DNA of 64,000 nucleotides from Rathayibacter sp. VKM Ac-2754 (GCF_009807095.1 NZ_WUCC01000001.1:372001-436000); one strand, 5' to 3'; positions 16,858-25,051 are shown, counted from the stretch's first letter. Notes: a model not told the origin generated them from the letters alone. Numbers and translations are program-made.

Positions 16858-17886
16858 GTGAAGATCGGGATCCTGACCTCCGGGGGCGACTGCCCCGGGC
16901 TGAACGCCGTCATCCGCGGCGCTGTCTACAAGGGCATGAAGGTGTACGACCAGGAGTTCGTCGGCTTCCGCAACGGCTGGCGCGGCGTGGTCGACGGCGA
17001 CCTGCTCCCCCTCGGCCGCGCGGACATCCAGGGCATCGCCAAGCAGGGCGGCACCATCCTCGGCACGAGCCGCACGAACCCCTTCGAGGGCGAGAACGGC
17101 GGCCCCGAGAAGATCGCCGGGATGATGGAGCGCAACGGCATCGACTCGATCATCGCGATCGGAGGCGAGGGCACCCTCGCCGCGGCCAAGCGCCTCACCG
17201 ACGCCGGGCTCAAGATCGTCGGCGTCCCCAAGACGATCGACAACGACCTCGGGGCGACCGACTACACCTTCGGGTTCGACACCGCGGTCGGCATCGCGAC
17301 CGACGCGATGGACCGCCTCCGCACCACCGGCGACTCCCACGGGCGCTGCATGGTCGCCGAGGTCATGGGACGCCACGTCGGCTGGATCGCCCTCCACTCG
17401 GGCATGGCCGCCGGCGCGCACGTGATCCTCATCCCCGAGAAGAAGACCTCGATCGAGCAGATCGTCGAGTGGGTGAAGAGCGCTCAGGACCGCGGTCGCG
17501 CTCCCCTCGTCGTCGTCGCCGAGGGCTTCTCGCTCGACAGCATGGACGACGCGCACTCCGAGCGCGGCCTCGACGCCTTCGGCCGCCCGCGCCTGGGCGG
17601 CATCGGCGAGATGCTCGCTCCGATGATCGAGGAGCGCACGGGCATCGAGACCCGCGCGACCACCCTCGGCCACATCCAGCGCGGAGGAACCCCCACCGCG
17701 TTCGACCGCGTCCTCGCTACCCGCCTCGGCATGGCCGCCATCGACTCCGTCGTCGCCGAGCACTGGGGCCGGATGGTGGCGCTGCGCGGCACCGACATCT
17801 ACCACGTCGACTTCGCCGAGGCGCTCGGCACCCTGAAGACGGTGCCCGACTACCGCTACGAGGAGGCGCGCACCCTCTTCGGGTAG
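16858..17886 (+). CDS. pfkA: 6-phosphofructokinase
   Basis: Phosphorylates fructose 6-phosphate to the 1,6-bisphosphate in glycolysis. The 342-residue protein begins MKIGILTSGGDCPGLNAVIRG (phosphate loop). Two positions classically separate ATP- from PPi-dependent enzymes. Here the first reads GGEGT (Gly, the ATP-type residue) and the second PKTIDND (Lys, as in PPi-type enzymes). This mixed Gly/Lys pattern is known from actinobacterial ATP-dependent enzymes such as that of Streptomyces, so ATP is the likelier donor. The catalytic Asp is in TIDND and a substrate Arg in the MGRHVGWIA region. The start is a leaderless GTG. Confidence 0.93.
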   Translation: MKIGILTSGGDCPGLNAVIRGAVYKGMKVYDQEFVGFRNGWRGVVDGDLLPLGRADIQGIAKQGGTILGTSRTNPFEGENGGPEKIAGMMERNGIDSIIAIGGEGTLAAAKRLTDAGLKIVGVPKTIDNDLGATDYTFGFDTAVGIATDAMDRLRTTGDSHGRCMVAEVMGRHVGWIALHSGMAAGAHVILIPEKKTSIEQIVEWVKSAQDRGRAPLVVVAEGFSLDSMDDAHSERGLDAFGRPRLGGIGEMLAPMIEERTGIETRATTLGHIQRGGTPTAFDRVLATRLGMAAIDSVVAEHWGRMVALRGTDIYHVDFAEALGTLKTVPDYRYEEARTLFG

Positions 17887-17887
17887 C

Positions 17888-17921
17888 GCGCCTCCGCGGC
17901 ATCGGCGTCTCTAGGAGGCGC
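17888..17921. terminator. Hairpin between pfkA and the convergent PEBP gene
   Basis: Eight-base arms GCGCCTCC and GGAGGCGC (17888-17895 and 17914-17921) flank an 18-base loop. One arm lies just after the pfkA stop and the other in the last codons of the convergent gene, so it may end transcripts from both sides. Confidence 0.4.
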
Positions 17922-18447
17922 CGCCGGGCGTCGCCGTCGGCACGATCACGGCGCGCGCGAGCGTGTGGAAGTGCACGTTGAAGCCGAGGATCGCGGGCGT
18001 CGACTCGGGGTCGAGCTCGAGCGCCTCGACGTCGAGGGCGTGCACGGCGAAGAAGTAGCGGTGCTCGCGGTCCGGCGGCGCCGCTCCGATGAACTGGCGC
18101 AGCCGCATCTCGTTCGGCAGCGTCTGCGCGCCGGCCGGCAGCAGCTCGAAGCCGGCGGACCCGGCGCCGGTCGGCAGCTCGGCGGTGTCGGCCGGGAGGT
18201 TGTAGACGGCCCAGTGCCAGAAGCCCGAGCCGGTCGGCGCGTCGGGGTCGAAGACCGTGACGGCGAAGCTCTTCGTGCCCTCCGGCGCTCCCGACCAGGC
18301 CAGGTGCGGCGAGACGTCCTCGCCGCCCGCGCCCTCGCCGTAGTGGCGCGCCGCCAGCGGCTCGCCGTCGGCCATGTCGTCGCTGGTGAGGGCGAAGGTC
18401 GGCACCTCGCCGAGTCGGGCGTAGGGGTCGTAGTTCCAGTCGGACAT
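17911..18447 (-). CDS. YbhB/YbcL-type PEBP (Raf-kinase-inhibitor-like) protein
   Basis: A 178-residue phosphatidylethanolamine-binding-fold protein. The two ligand-pocket blocks are present: VTVFDPDAPTGSGFWHWAVYNLP (about 63-85, with D-P-D-A-P and the W-H-W triplet) and P-D-R-E-H-R-Y-F-F-A-V-H-A-L near 124-137. There is no signal peptide, so it is cytoplasmic. Bacterial members are structurally well known but lack a firm physiological role; one E. coli homologue is cytosolic and one periplasmic. The ATG at 18447 follows GGAG with six-base spacing. It is convergent with pfkA. Confidence 0.9.
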   Translation of the reverse strand: MSDWNYDPYARLGEVPTFALTSDDMADGEPLAARHYGEGAGGEDVSPHLAWSGAPEGTKSFAVTVFDPDAPTGSGFWHWAVYNLPADTAELPTGAGSAGFELLPAGAQTLPNEMRLRQFIGAAPPDREHRYFFAVHALDVEALELDPESTPAILGFNVHFHTLARAVIVPTATPGGAS

Positions 18448-18530
18448 CCGGTTCTCCGTTCGAGGGGGGCGCGCGATCCGCGAGCCTCGACCAGCCTACG
18501 AAGGGGCGGCCGCCGATCCAGGGCTTGCGA

Positions 18531-19142
18531 TCACGACCCCAGGTAGCGCCCAGGCCGGTGGTTGAAGGCGAGCACGAGGTTGAGCACGACGACCCCCGCC
18601 GCCGAGATCAGCACGTTCACCGGCGGCACCACCAGCAGGGCAGCCGCCACCACGCAGGCGTCCAGCGCCATCATCACGTAGCCCGCCCGCCAGCCGAGGC
18701 GCTCCTGCGCGATCAGCGCGACGATGCTGAAGCCGCCGAGGCTCGAGCCGTGCCGGAAGAGGATCAGCAGGCCGATCCCGGCGAGGATGTCGCCCGTCAG
18801 CACCCCGTAGACCGGGTCGATGCGGAGCGACCCGAACGCGAGCGGGTGCAGCCCCGCGAGCACCGAGACCAGCACGATCGAGAACATCGTCCGCAGGGTG
18901 AACCGCCAGCCCTTCTTCCACAGCGACAGCGCGAGGAACGGCAGGTTGACCACGACGAGGATCACGCCGAACGGGATCGGCAGCGGGTAGCCGAGGAGGA
19001 GCGCGAGTCCGGCCGTCCCGCCCGTCACCGCCTCGCTCGCCCGCAGCAGGAAGAGGCCGAACGAGACGACGAAGGCGCCGGTGACGAGTCCGAAGACGTC
19101 CTCGACGCGCGAGTGCGGCACGGTGCTGGTGGCGTCGGACAT
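18531..19142 (-). CDS. YitT/YczE-like integral membrane protein
   Basis: A 203-residue protein with five to six hydrophobic segments (about 15-35, 40-60, 72-95, 100-125, 145-165, 170-190). It has the T-G-G-T-A-G-L-A glycine motif after the first segment and R-H-G-S-S-L-G-G-F-S in the middle, both typical of YitT-family proteins. The function of the family is not established. I start at ATG 19142, where CAGCAT lies six bases upstream; the 27 residues encoded further upstream are not protein-like and run into the divergent trhO promoter. Confidence 0.75.
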   Translation of the reverse strand: MSDATSTVPHSRVEDVFGLVTGAFVVSFGLFLLRASEAVTGGTAGLALLLGYPLPIPFGVILVVVNLPFLALSLWKKGWRFTLRTMFSIVLVSVLAGLHPLAFGSLRIDPVYGVLTGDILAGIGLLILFRHGSSLGGFSIVALIAQERLGWRAGYVMMALDACVVAAALLVVPPVNVLISAAGVVVLNLVLAFNHRPGRYLGS

Positions 19143-19200
19143 CCGACGATGCTGGCACAGGCATGTTGCGCCGCCGTTTCGCCCGGGGTCGGCACCCTCG

Positions 19201-19206
19201 TAGGCT
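19201..19206 (+). promoter_or_regulatory. -10 element of trhO, decides its start
   Basis: TAGGCT is followed by six bases and GTG 19213. The earlier in-frame GTG at 19207 directly abuts the hexamer, so it cannot be transcribed from this promoter. The second GTG is therefore preferred. Confidence 0.55.
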
Positions 19207-19212
19207 GTGCCG

Positions 19213-20112
19213 GTGCTGCCCAAGATCCTGCTGTTCTACCGCTTCGTGCCGCTGGCCGACCCGGAGACGATGCGGCTGTGGCAGCGCGAGCTCTGCGAGT
19301 CCCTCGGTCTGCGCGGTCGCCTCCTGCTCTCGAAGGACGGCATCAACGGCACCCTCGGCGGCGAGATGACGGCGCTGAAGCGCTACGTCCGCCGCACCCG
19401 CGAGCACTCCGCCTTCCACGGGCTCGAGGTCAAGTGGAGCGAGGGCTCGGGCCTCGACGAGGACGGCCGGAGCGTCGACTTCCCGGGGCTCTCGGTGAAG
19501 GTCCGCGACGAGATCGTGTCGTTCGGTGCGCCCGGCGAGCTCCGCGTCGACGCGGACGGAGTGGTCGGCACCGGCACGAGGCTCCAGCCCGACGAGGTCG
19601 ACGCGCTGGTCGCCGAGCGCGAGGACGTCGTCTTCTTCGACGGCCGCAACGCGTTCGAGGCCGAGATCGGCCGGTTCGACGGAGCCGTCGTGCCCGGCGT
19701 CTCGAGCACACGCGAGTTCGTCGAGCAGCTCGACTCCGGCGCCTACGACCACCTCAAGGGGCGCCCCGTCGTCACCTACTGCACGGGAGGGATCCGCTGC
19801 GAGGTGCTGTCGAGCCTGATGACCGCGCGCGGCTTCGGCGAGGTGTACCAGCTCGACGGCGGCATCGTCCGCTACGCCGAGGCCCGGCGCGACGCCGGCC
19901 ACTGGCGGGGTGCGCTCTACGTCTTCGACGGCCGCGGCTCGCTCACCTTCTCCCCCGATGCCGAGGTGATCGGGCGCTGCACCGCCTGCGAGGCGCCGAC
20001 GAGCCGGATGCGCAACTGCGTCGATCCGTCGTGCCGAACCCAGCTCGTGGTCTGTCAAGGCTGCGACGCCGTCGCCTGTGCCGTGCATGCGAGCCGTACG
20101 CTCGCCTCATGA
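19213..20112 (+). CDS. trhO: tRNA uridine(34) hydroxylase, rhodanese-like
   Basis: Oxygen-dependent hydroxylase making 5-hydroxyuridine at the wobble position of tRNAs (the YceA/TrhO family). The 299-residue protein has the family's N-terminal domain with [12 protein letters not shown] near 39-50, then a rhodanese domain whose active-site loop is CTGGIRCE, including the essential Cys. The C-terminal block has zinc-like pairs C-T-A-C, C-V-D-P-S-C and C-Q-G-C, as in longer members. The start GTG 19213 is set by the leaderless -10 element; GTG 19207 would add two residues. Its TGA overlaps the next ATG (ATGA), coupling it to a PEP-mutase-like enzyme. Confidence 0.9.
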   Translation: MLPKILLFYRFVPLADPETMRLWQRELCESLGLRGRLLLSKDGINGTLGGEMTALKRYVRRTREHSAFHGLEVKWSEGSGLDEDGRSVDFPGLSVKVRDEIVSFGAPGELRVDADGVVGTGTRLQPDEVDALVAEREDVVFFDGRNAFEAEIGRFDGAVVPGVSSTREFVEQLDSGAYDHLKGRPVVTYCTGGIRCEVLSSLMTARGFGEVYQLDGGIVRYAEARRDAGHWRGALYVFDGRGSLTFSPDAEVIGRCTACEAPTSRMRNCVDPSCRTQLVVCQGCDAVACAVHASRTLAS

Positions 20113-20882
20113 GCATCGAAGCGCGCGGACGCACCCTCGTCGACCTCCACACCGCCCCCGAGCTGCTGAGCGTGGTGAACGTCTGGGACGCCGTCTCGGC
20201 GACCACCGTCGCGGCCCTCCCCGAGACCCGCGCGCTCGCCACGGCCAGCCACTCCATCGCCGCGAGCTTCGGCTACGAGGACGGCGAGCGGATCCCCCTC
20301 GACCTGCACCTGAGCATGATCGCGCGCATCGTCGCCGCGGTCGAGGTGCCCGTGTCGGCCGACCTCGAGGCGGGCTACGGCGACGCCGGCGAGACCGTCC
20401 GCCGCGCCATCGAGGTGGGCGTCGTCGGCGCGAACCTCGAGGACCAGCTGAAGCCGCTCCCGGAGGCGCTGCGCGCGGTCGAGAAGGCCGTCGCGGCCGC
20501 CGAGGCCGAGGCCGTCCCCTTCGCGCTCAACGCCCGCACCGACGCCTTCGTGAAGGCGGGCGACCGCGACCGCGGTGAGGTGCTGGCCGACGCGATCGAG
20601 CGCGGCCGCGCCTACCTCGACGCCGGAGCCACCTGCTTCTTCGTTCCCGGTCTGCTGCAGGACGCCGAGCTCGAGGCCCTCGTCGCCGCGCTCGGCCGCC
20701 AGCGCGTCAGCGTGATCGGCGTCCCCGGCTCGCAGTCGCCCGCCCGCTTCGAGGAGCTGGGCCTCGCCCGGATCTCCTACGGCCCGTGGACCCAGCGCGT
20801 CGCCCTGACGGCGCTGCAGCAGACCGCGGAGGCTCTCTACGCCGGCGGCGCGCTGCCCGAGGGGACGCGGGCGCTGAACTGA
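20109..20882 (+). CDS. Isocitrate lyase / PEP mutase superfamily protein
   Basis: A 257-residue TIM-barrel protein of the isocitrate lyase/phosphoenolpyruvate mutase superfamily. Visible features are NVWDAVSA near the N-terminus, the metal-binding D-L-E-A-G-Y-G-D near 81-88, N-L-E-D-Q near 105-109 and N-A-R-T-D near 141-145. It lacks the KKCGH loop of isocitrate lyase, so a 2-methylisocitrate-lyase-like, oxaloacetate-decarboxylase-like or phosphonate C-C lyase activity are all open. Its ATG overlaps the TGA of trhO by four bases. No phosphonate or propionate genes are adjacent to narrow the role. Confidence 0.82.
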   Translation: MSIEARGRTLVDLHTAPELLSVVNVWDAVSATTVAALPETRALATASHSIAASFGYEDGERIPLDLHLSMIARIVAAVEVPVSADLEAGYGDAGETVRRAIEVGVVGANLEDQLKPLPEALRAVEKAVAAAEAEAVPFALNARTDAFVKAGDRDRGEVLADAIERGRAYLDAGATCFFVPGLLQDAELEALVAALGRQRVSVIGVPGSQSPARFEELGLARISYGPWTQRVALTALQQTAEALYAGGALPEGTRALN

Positions 20883-20924
20883 CGAGGACCTGAACTGACC
20901 CTGATCCGCGGGGCCCTTCGGGCG

Positions 20925-20930
20925 TAGCGT
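20925..20930 (+). promoter_or_regulatory. -10 element of the MDR oxidoreductase gene (leaderless)
   Basis: TAGCGT ends six bases before the ATG at 20937. Confidence 0.6.
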
Positions 20931-20936
20931 GGGCTC

Positions 20937-21941
20937 ATGTTCCGAGCCATCGTCGTCGAACGGCACGACTCCTCCGAGACCCCGAACCGCGCACGACTCG
21001 TCGATCGCGACGAACCCGATCGGGCGCACGGCGACGTGACGATCGCCGTCGAGTACTCGAGCGTCAACTTCAAGGACGCGCTCGCGCTCGCCGGCCGCCC
21101 AGGAGTGGTCCGCCGCACGCCGCTGATCGCCGGGATCGACGTCGTCGGCACCGTCGAGTACGCCGACGGCGCCGCGGCCGAGCGCTTCGACTCCGGCGAC
21201 CGCGTGGTGCTGAACGGTGCGGGTCTCGGCGAGCGCCACGACGGAGGGTTCGCCGAGCGCGCCCGTGTCGAGTCGGAGTCGCTCCTGCGCGTCCCCGGGG
21301 CGATCTCGTCGGCGCGGGCCGGCGCGATCGGCACGGCGGGGTTCACCGCGATGCTCGCCGTCCTCGCACTCGAGCGCCACGGCGTCCGGGCGGGCGAGGG
21401 GCCCGTCCTCGTCACGGGAGCCGCCGGCGGGGTCGGATCCGTCGCGATCGCCCTTCTCGCGCGACTCGGCCACGAGGTGGTCGCCTCCTCCGGCCGCGCC
21501 GCCGAGCACGGCGACTTCCTCCGTCGTCTCGGCGCCGCCGAGGTCGTCGACCGCGCCGCACTGCAGGAGGCGGGCAAGCCGCTGCAGTCCGAGCGCTGGG
21601 CGGGAGTCGTCGACTCCGCCGGCTCGCACACCCTCGCCAACGCGCTCGCGCAGACCCGCTGGGGCGGCACCGTCGCCGCCTGCGGTCTCGCGCAGGGCGC
21701 CGACCTGCCCGCGACGGTGATGCCGTTCATCCTGCGCGGCGTCACGCTCGCGGGCATCAACTCGGTGGAGGCTCCGCGCAAGCTCCGCGAGGAGGCCTGG
21801 CGCCGCCTCGCCCACGACCTCGACCTCGACCTGCTCGACGCGCTGACGTCGACCGTGTCGCTCGGAGGCGCACTGCAGATCGCCGAGGACGTCCTCGGCG
21901 GGCGGGTCCGCGGCCGCACCCTGGTCGACGTCCGCGCCTGA
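20937..21941 (+). CDS. acuI: YhdH/AcuI-type MDR oxidoreductase (acrylyl-CoA reductase-like)
   Basis: A 334-residue zinc-free medium-chain dehydrogenase/reductase. The N-terminus has SSVNFKDALALAG and RTPLIAGIDVVGTVE, characteristic of the YhdH/AcuI branch that reduces acrylyl-CoA with NADPH. The cofactor fold shows VTGAAGGVGSVAIALLARLG near 159-178, then A-S-S-G-R, whose Arg suits the NADPH phosphate. The catalytic-zinc Cys/His set is absent. Physiologically the enzyme detoxifies acrylyl-CoA from propionate or 3-hydroxypropionate routes. The symbol is by family resemblance and the substrate is unproven. It has its own leaderless promoter. Confidence 0.82.
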   Translation: MFRAIVVERHDSSETPNRARLVDRDEPDRAHGDVTIAVEYSSVNFKDALALAGRPGVVRRTPLIAGIDVVGTVEYADGAAAERFDSGDRVVLNGAGLGERHDGGFAERARVESESLLRVPGAISSARAGAIGTAGFTAMLAVLALERHGVRAGEGPVLVTGAAGGVGSVAIALLARLGHEVVASSGRAAEHGDFLRRLGAAEVVDRAALQEAGKPLQSERWAGVVDSAGSHTLANALAQTRWGGTVAACGLAQGADLPATVMPFILRGVTLAGINSVEAPRKLREEAWRRLAHDLDLDLLDALTSTVSLGGALQIAEDVLGGRVRGRTLVDVRA

Positions 21942-21994
21942 TTCACAGGTCGAAACGGGCGTCTCGCCGAAACGGGCGCGAAACAGCGCCTGCG

Positions 21995-22000
21995 TAGGGT
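21995..22000 (+). promoter_or_regulatory. -10 element pointing to ATG 22007 of the phosphorylase gene
   Basis: TAGGGT ends six bases before ATG 22007, the same layout as the neighbouring genes. This marks the authentic start even though that frame closes after 16 codons. Confidence 0.55.
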
Positions 22001-22006
22001 CGCGGG

Positions 22007-22791
22007 ATGAGCACAACCGTCGACAAGACCGCAGCCGGCATCGGCGAGCGCCAATAGAAGACGAGCACAGGTACCACATCGGGATCGCACCGGGCGAGGT
22101 GTCGACGGTGGCGCTGCTGCCGGGCGACCCCTTCCGCGTGCCCATGATCGCCGAGTTCCTCGACGACGCCCGCGAGATCGCGCCCAACCGCGAGCATCTG
22201 ACGATGATCGGCACCTACAAGGGCCACCCGATCACGGCGACGAGCACCGGCATGGGCTGCCCGTCGACCGCGATCGCCGTCGAGGAGCTCGCGCGCGTCG
22301 GCGTCACCTCGTTCATCCGCGTGGGCAGCTCGGCCGCGACGCAGCCCGGGATCGAGCCGGGGGCGCTCCTCGTGAGCGAGGGGACGCTCCGCAACGACGG
22401 CACGAGCGCCGCCTACGCGCACCCGGGCTTCCCGGCGGTGCCCGACCTCGAGCTGACCTCGGCGCTGCTCGCCGCGACCCGCGAGATCGCGCAGCGCGAG
22501 GGAGTGCCCGTGCACTCCGGGATCAACGCGAGCGACGACGCGTTCTACGCCGAGACTCCGGAGTGGATCGCGACGCTCGAGAAGCACGGGATCCTCAACG
22601 TCGAGATGGAGTCGAGCGCGCTCTACGTCGTGGCACGGCTCCGCGGGCTCCGGGCCGGCATGGTCTGCGCGTGCTCGAGCAACCTCGTCGATGGCGCGAG
22701 CCTCTACTCCGGCACGAAGGAACGGCTGGCGCAGGGCTGGCGGCTCAGCATCGAGGCGGCGCTCGAGACAGCGGTGCGGCTGAAGCTGTGA
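22007..22791 (+). pseudogene. Uridine-phosphorylase-like nucleoside phosphorylase with an N-terminal frameshift
   Basis: Family members split nucleosides with phosphate. The frame from GTG 22099 gives 230 residues with LLPGDPFRVPMI, T-G-M-G-C-P-S-T-A-I-A-V-E-E-L and NVEMESSALYVVARLRGLRAG, all typical of the NP-I family. However, conserved N-terminal residues (Y-H-I-G-I-A-P-G-E-V) are encoded in that frame upstream of GTG 22099, with no start codon before them. The leaderless ATG 22007 reads M-S-T-T-V-D-K-T-A-A-G-I-G-E-R-Q and stops at TAG 22055. Adding one A in CCAATAG (22052-22058) would fuse both parts into about 261 residues. It is therefore a one-base deletion or a sequencing error; a truncated product from GTG 22099 remains possible. 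Confidence 0.75.
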
Positions 22792-22812
22792 GGCGCTGAG
22801 GCCCTGGGGGCT

Positions 22813-23463
22813 CTACTCCGCAGCCTCGGTCGCTCCGCTGGGCTCGGCCGAGGCGTGACCGACGGAGGAGTCGGGACGCGGAGTGCGGGTGCGCGGGGTG
22901 GCGGGCTTCTTCTTCGCCTTCGGGGCGGGGGCGGGTTCCGGAGTCGGTTCCGGGGTCGGCTCCGTGGTCGGCTCCGGGGTCGGCTCCGGGGTCGGCTCCG
23001 CCGCCGGTTCCTGCGCGTTCGCGCTCGCCGCCGCGACACGGGCCGCGGCCTGCTCGGCGACCTCGGGCACGATCACCAGGTCGTCCGTCTCGATCACCGG
23101 GATCGCCGCCGTCCCCGTGCCGAGCTGCAGCGCGGCGATCAGCTCCTGCGCGTGGCGGGTGCTGATGATCAGGCGCGAGTAGTCCTCGTCGGCCAGATCG
23201 ATCACGACGGCCGACGGCCTGCGCTTGATCAGCAGGAAGTCCTTGCCGCCGTGGAACTTCCAGGTCCCCACCGCGATCGTCAGCGGGACGGCCGTCCCTG
23301 GGGCGCGGATGCCGCGGACCCAGATCCACGGATCCTCCGTGACGGTCGCCGAGCGGATGCTCGAGCGGTCGACCACGACATCGCCGCGGTGGAAGGCCAG
23401 GATCCGCTCGGCCGGGGTGAGGCGGAGTTCGAGGCGGTCGGGGAGCACGGTCACGACGGGCAT
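22813..23463 (-). CDS. Protein of unknown function with a PEPT-repeat tail
   Basis: A 216-residue protein. The first ~130 residues (MPVVTVLPDRLELRLTPAER, then R-G-D-V-V-V-D-R-S-S-I-R) look like a small beta-rich PH-like or bPH-related domain; I cannot name it firmly. Residues about 155-180 are a P-E-P-T/T-E-P-T-P-E-P repeat encoded by a 12-bp tandem array, then a basic linker (PKAKKKPATPRTRTPR) and an acidic end. There is no signal or membrane segment. Such extended Pro/Glu tails act as flexible spacers. CAGACT six bases before the ATG at 23463 is close to the leaderless pattern. Confidence 0.6.
   Translation of the reverse strand: MPVVTVLPDRLELRLTPAERILAFHRGDVVVDRSSIRSATVTEDPWIWVRGIRAPGTAVPLTIAVGTWKFHGGKDFLLIKRRPSAVVIDLADEDYSRLIISTRHAQELIAALQLGTGTAAIPVIETDDLVIVPEVAEQAAARVAAASANAQEPAAEPTPEPTPEPTTEPTPEPTPEPAPAPKAKKKPATPRTRTPRPDSSVGHASAEPSGATEAAE
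22934..23005. repeat. 12-bp tandem repeat coding the PEPT tail
   Basis: Six units of the form GGCTCCGGGGTC run from 22934 to 23005, the last one degenerate. On the coding strand they read E-P-x-P-E-P-T. Being in frame and a multiple of three, copy-number changes would keep the reading frame. Confidence 0.85.
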
Positions 23464-23520
23464 GCCCCTAGTCTGCCCGGACCGATCGTCCTCCGCGCCC
23501 CGCGATGGGAGCATGGTCGG

Positions 23521-23898
23521 ATGCCGATGGATCAGGAGGAGCAGCGCCTCCTCGACGCGATGCTCGTCGAGAAGCAGGCGCAGACCCGGCTCGAGGCCGA
23601 GCGTCTGGAGGAGGCGCTCACCGACCTGCTGCTCGCCCGCGGCGACGGCACCGCCGACGACGAGCACGACCCGGAGGGGACCCCGCTCTCGGCCGAATGG
23701 TCGCGGATGGCCGGGGTGCGCGACGCCCTCGCCCTGACCGGCCGCGAACTCGCGTCGGCCCGCGAGCGTCTCGCCGCCGGCGACTACGGCGTCTGCGCGC
23801 ACTGCGGCCGCCCCATCGGCGCCGCCCGCCTCGAGGCCCGCCCGACCGCCGAGCTCTGCATCGACTGCGCCCGCCTCGCGGAGTCGCGGCGGCGGTGA
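23521..23898 (+). CDS. DksA/TraR-type zinc-finger protein
   Basis: A 125-residue protein with a long N-terminal coiled-coil region (about 3-85; E-E-Q-R-L-L-D-A-M-L, K-Q-A-Q-T-R-L-E-A-E-R-L-E-E) and a C-terminal zinc finger. The finger reads C-A-H-C, then about 18 residues, then C-I-D-C (near 97-119), the DksA pattern. DksA-like proteins insert the coiled coil into the RNA polymerase secondary channel. Here the tip lacks a clear D-x-x-D-x-A motif, so ppGpp-type activity is uncertain and a more general regulator is possible. It diverges from the PEPT-tail gene. Confidence 0.82.
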   Translation: MPMDQEEQRLLDAMLVEKQAQTRLEAERLEEALTDLLLARGDGTADDEHDPEGTPLSAEWSRMAGVRDALALTGRELASARERLAAGDYGVCAHCGRPIGAARLEARPTAELCIDCARLAESRRR

Positions 23899-23919
23899 GC
23901 CGGCGTCAGCAGTTCAGGA

Positions 23920-24471
23920 TCACTCCTCGAGAGCCTGCCGCATCATCCTCGCGAATCGTGGGACGCCCGCTCTCTCCAGTGCCGAGACGAGCTGAAGGGG
24001 AGTGAGCGGAGGAGCCGAACAGGCGTCGGACCACTCGTGGAGCGCCTCGAGCACGAGTTCGGGCAGAAGATCGAGCTGATCGAGGAGGAACGCATCCGGA
24101 TGCCTCACTTCGAGGTCGAAACCGACGACCGAAGCAGGGCCGAAGTCTGCGAGGTCGAACGTGACCAGGACCGCGGCGTCCGCTCGAACCGCCGCGGCGA
24201 GCACGTGCCGGTCCTTCGGATGGTTCCTCATCACCCCGATCAGGGAGTCGTAGCCCGACACCATCGCGTCCGGGAAGTGCTGCCGCATCGCGTCGATCCG
24301 CCGGTCGACGGCCCGCGGAGGAAGACTGCGCCGGAGGTTCCGTCCGAGTTCGTCCAGCACGTCTGCCGACCAGAGTGGCCGGAAGGCCCCGCGCGCTGCC
24401 AGCCGGAGGAGGAAGTCGTTGAGACTCGCGCTGTAGAGGACGTTCGTGTCGAAGAAGACCGGGAACCGCAC
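23920..24471 (-). CDS. PIN-domain ribonuclease, probable toxin
   Basis: A 183-residue PIN-domain protein: the first acidic residue is Asp8 in FFDTNVLYSA, then acidic residues in DVLDELGR, D in KDRHVLAAAV near 91, and D in VTFDLADFGP near 107. Together these form the usual metal-binding site of PIN RNases. It follows a helix-turn-helix gene by six bases in the same direction, the order of an antitoxin-toxin pair. It is longer than a typical VapC (about 130 residues) because of an alpha-helical C-terminal part of ~60 residues. This longer type, linked to excisionase-like antitoxins, recurs in actinobacteria. Target RNA is unknown. Confidence 0.78.
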   Translation of the reverse strand: MRFPVFFDTNVLYSASLNDFLLRLAARGAFRPLWSADVLDELGRNLRRSLPPRAVDRRIDAMRQHFPDAMVSGYDSLIGVMRNHPKDRHVLAAAVRADAAVLVTFDLADFGPASVVGFDLEVRHPDAFLLDQLDLLPELVLEALHEWSDACSAPPLTPLQLVSALERAGVPRFARMMRQALEE

Positions 24472-24477
24472 TGGCGA

Positions 24478-24987
24478 CTACGCCTCGCTCGGCGAGGCCC
24501 GCTCGAACGGGGGCAGGTCGGCCCCGTAGAGGTCGTGCTCCTGCGACGATGCGGTCAGGTCGGCCAGAGCACGCAGCCGGTCGCGTTGAATCCGCTCCTG
24601 GTACTCGACCAGCGCACTGAGCATGACCCGCCGATGCCTGCCGACGAGCTCGAACTCGAGACCGCCGGCCTCGAGGATCTTGACGAACGTCGGCCGGGAC
24701 ACTCCGAGGAAGTCAGCGGCCTCCTGCGTCGTCAGCCGCGCCCGCGACGGCATCACGGTCACTCCGTCGCCGTTGGCGAGCGCCGCGGCCACCGTGACGA
24801 GCGCGTCGAAGATCTCTCCGGGGATCCGCACCGACTCACCGTCGGGCGAGATGAGGACGGCAGTGTCGTGACCCCCGGATCCGCTGATCGAGAGCCGGCG
24901 CGCGAAGTCGACGACGTCGCGTCGCTGCGACCCGTCGGGCGGGAGGAAGGTGCGGGGAGTCCGACGGGAGGTCTCTGAGGCGAGCAT
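24478..24987 (-). CDS. Excisionase/MerR-type helix-turn-helix protein, probable antitoxin
   Basis: A 169-residue protein paired with the downstream PIN gene. The DNA-binding segment is RLTTQEAADFLGVSRPTFVKILEAG (about 83-107) followed by F-E-L-V-G-R-H-R-R-V, the excisionase-family (helix 2 plus basic wing) layout seen in antitoxins of this class. The N-terminal part includes S-G-S-G-G-H-D-T-A-V-L-I-S-P-D-G, a small beta unit. The C-terminal acidic tail (H-D-L-Y-G-A-D-L-P-P-F-E-R) probably wraps the toxin. The ATG at 24987 lies directly below an AT-rich promoter/operator, consistent with autoregulation. Confidence 0.75.
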   Translation of the reverse strand: MLASETSRRTPRTFLPPDGSQRRDVVDFARRLSISGSGGHDTAVLISPDGESVRIPGEIFDALVTVAAALANGDGVTVMPSRARLTTQEAADFLGVSRPTFVKILEAGGLEFELVGRHRRVMLSALVEYQERIQRDRLRALADLTASSQEHDLYGADLPPFERASPSEA

Positions 24988-24994
24988 TCTCCGA

Positions 24995-25015
24995 GAATAT
25001 TCGAAATAATCGAAA
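24995..25015 (-). promoter_or_regulatory. AT-rich promoter/operator of the toxin-antitoxin pair
   Basis: The palindrome GAATATTC (24995-25002) is followed by TCGAAATAATCGAAA (25001-25015), with TCGAA appearing twice. The block is strikingly AT-rich against the GC-rich background. TATTCT lies close to the ATG, so transcription may start at or near the start codon and be blocked by the antitoxin. Confidence 0.5.
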
Positions 25016-25051
25016 ACAGCGCCCTCGGCGCGTTCTGCGCGATCCGGGGCG

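Noticed and set aside
22099-22791. Normal nucleoside phosphorylase starting at GTG 22099
   Set aside because: Conserved N-terminal residues are coded upstream of it in the same frame, and the promoter points to ATG 22007, so a frameshift explains the data better.
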